Positions 63,724 through 64,000 of a DNA stretch of 64,000 nucleotides are shown here, piece by piece. Below the pieces are notes generated by a model. It saw nothing but the letters and a program-made list of their open reading frames with translations, ran no database searches and was not told where the DNA came from. Position 1 is the stretch's first letter; each line of letters starts with the position of its first letter. The position numbers were made by a program, and so were the translations under genes. Origin of the DNA: Anaerovibrio sp. JC8 (GTDB taxonomy: Bacteria > Bacillota > Negativicutes > Selenomonadales > Selenomonadaceae); the NCBI RefSeq assembly GCF_002100115.1, contig NZ_ANBM01000004.1, positions 124,001 through 188,000 on the forward strand, given 5' to 3'.

Positions 63724-64000
63724 TTCTTAGCCGCCTCTTTTACCGCCCGTCGCATCATCTCCACAACTTCATCGCAGGAATAATCTGGTACGCCATCACG
63801 TCTTGCTTCTTCTATTCCCAATAGTTCTTCCCTAAGCGAAAAAGCTGCCTCACGACGGTTATAATTATCTATGTCCATTACAACCAGGTCACCTTCGCCA
63901 TTCTTGGTTAAATAAACCGGTGAAGCTGACTCCCGACATAGTTTTGCAATACCATTATAATCCTGTCTTATGGACGCTGATGGTTTTATTATGGTTTTCA
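63720..64000 (-). CDS. Phd/YefM-type antitoxin, start codon cut by window edge
   Basis: The open frame reads KTIIKPSASIRQDYNGIAKL at the N-terminus, then PVYLTKNGEGDLVVMDIDNY and a helical C-terminus ending VKEAAKK. The first codon is ATG with its first base at 64001. This is the PhdYeFM fold (strand-helix DNA-binding N-terminus). It precedes the toxin and overlaps it by 4 bp. Confidence 0.88.
   Translation of the reverse strand, partial: KTIIKPSASIRQDYNGIAKLCRESASPVYLTKNGEGDLVVMDIDNYNRREAAFSLREELLGIEEARRDGVPDYSCDEVVEMMRRAVKEAAKK

Overview
The window looks like chromosomal DNA of a diderm Firmicute (Negativicutes, probably Selenomonadaceae such as Selenomonas or Anaerovibrio). Firmicute gene orders (ywiB-argS-rpoE-pyrG, mfd-mazG-hup, hpf-secA-prfB, nfeD-floA) sit beside genes that imply an outer membrane (a TolC-type channel in a MacAB-like operon and an AMIN-domain amidase) and a flagellate-type surface glycosylation locus. 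Nearly all genes are on the minus strand. No rRNA operon, prophage or CRISPR array is visible. The placement is inferred from gene content, not from a database match.

Layout: 1-6 kb, a partial SDR oxidoreductase, HU, MazG and Mfd. 6-11 kb, a DUF5610-like protein and the ywiB-argS-rpoE-pyrG operon. 11-13 kb, a CheX protein and a receiver-CheX fusion. 13-16.5 kb, PutP, a candidate Fur-controlled small RNA, and GtrB/GtrA-type lipid-sugar genes. 16.5-20 kb, a BrnT/BrnA toxin-antitoxin pair, NfeD/FloA, NiaR and three tRNAs (Asn-Glu-Val in transcription order). 20-26.5 kb, a SEC-C protein, a cell-wall amidase, an amino-acid ABC importer and a degenerate HD-GYP protein. 26.5-35 kb, a TolC-MacA-MacB exporter and ftsE-ftsX-M23 peptidase-CtpA. 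35-39.5 kb, a low-GC accessory patch: an XRE regulator with two operators, a divergent MBOAT/SGNH surface acylation pair and a frameshifted Rpn nuclease. 39.5-45 kb, a small cysteine-rich protein, a PanE-like reductase, CsaB, DUF5693 and DUF2993. 45-50 kb, prfB, secA, hpf and a cold-shock gene. 50-53 kb, a second amino-acid ABC importer and a zinc-ribbon protein. 53-64 kb, two GT41 (OGT/SPINDLY) transferases flanking a methyltransferase-GT2 fusion, a phosphosugar mutase, a two-gene inserted cassette (AlbA_2 protein plus an unknown), glf and a ParE/Phd pair.

The most interesting non-coding signals are: (1) a perfect 7-1-7 Fur-like box inside a consensus promoter at 14564-14592, followed by a short C-rich transcript and a terminator; (2) two families of 130-200 bp palindromic repeats just after stop codons, several nested inside the terminator hairpin of the upstream gene; (3) a structured element of about 200 nt between hpf and secA; (4) XRE-type operators exactly filling the spacer of the acyltransferase promoter; and (5) a 22-codon remnant of a second glf allele marking the edge of the AlbA_2 cassette.
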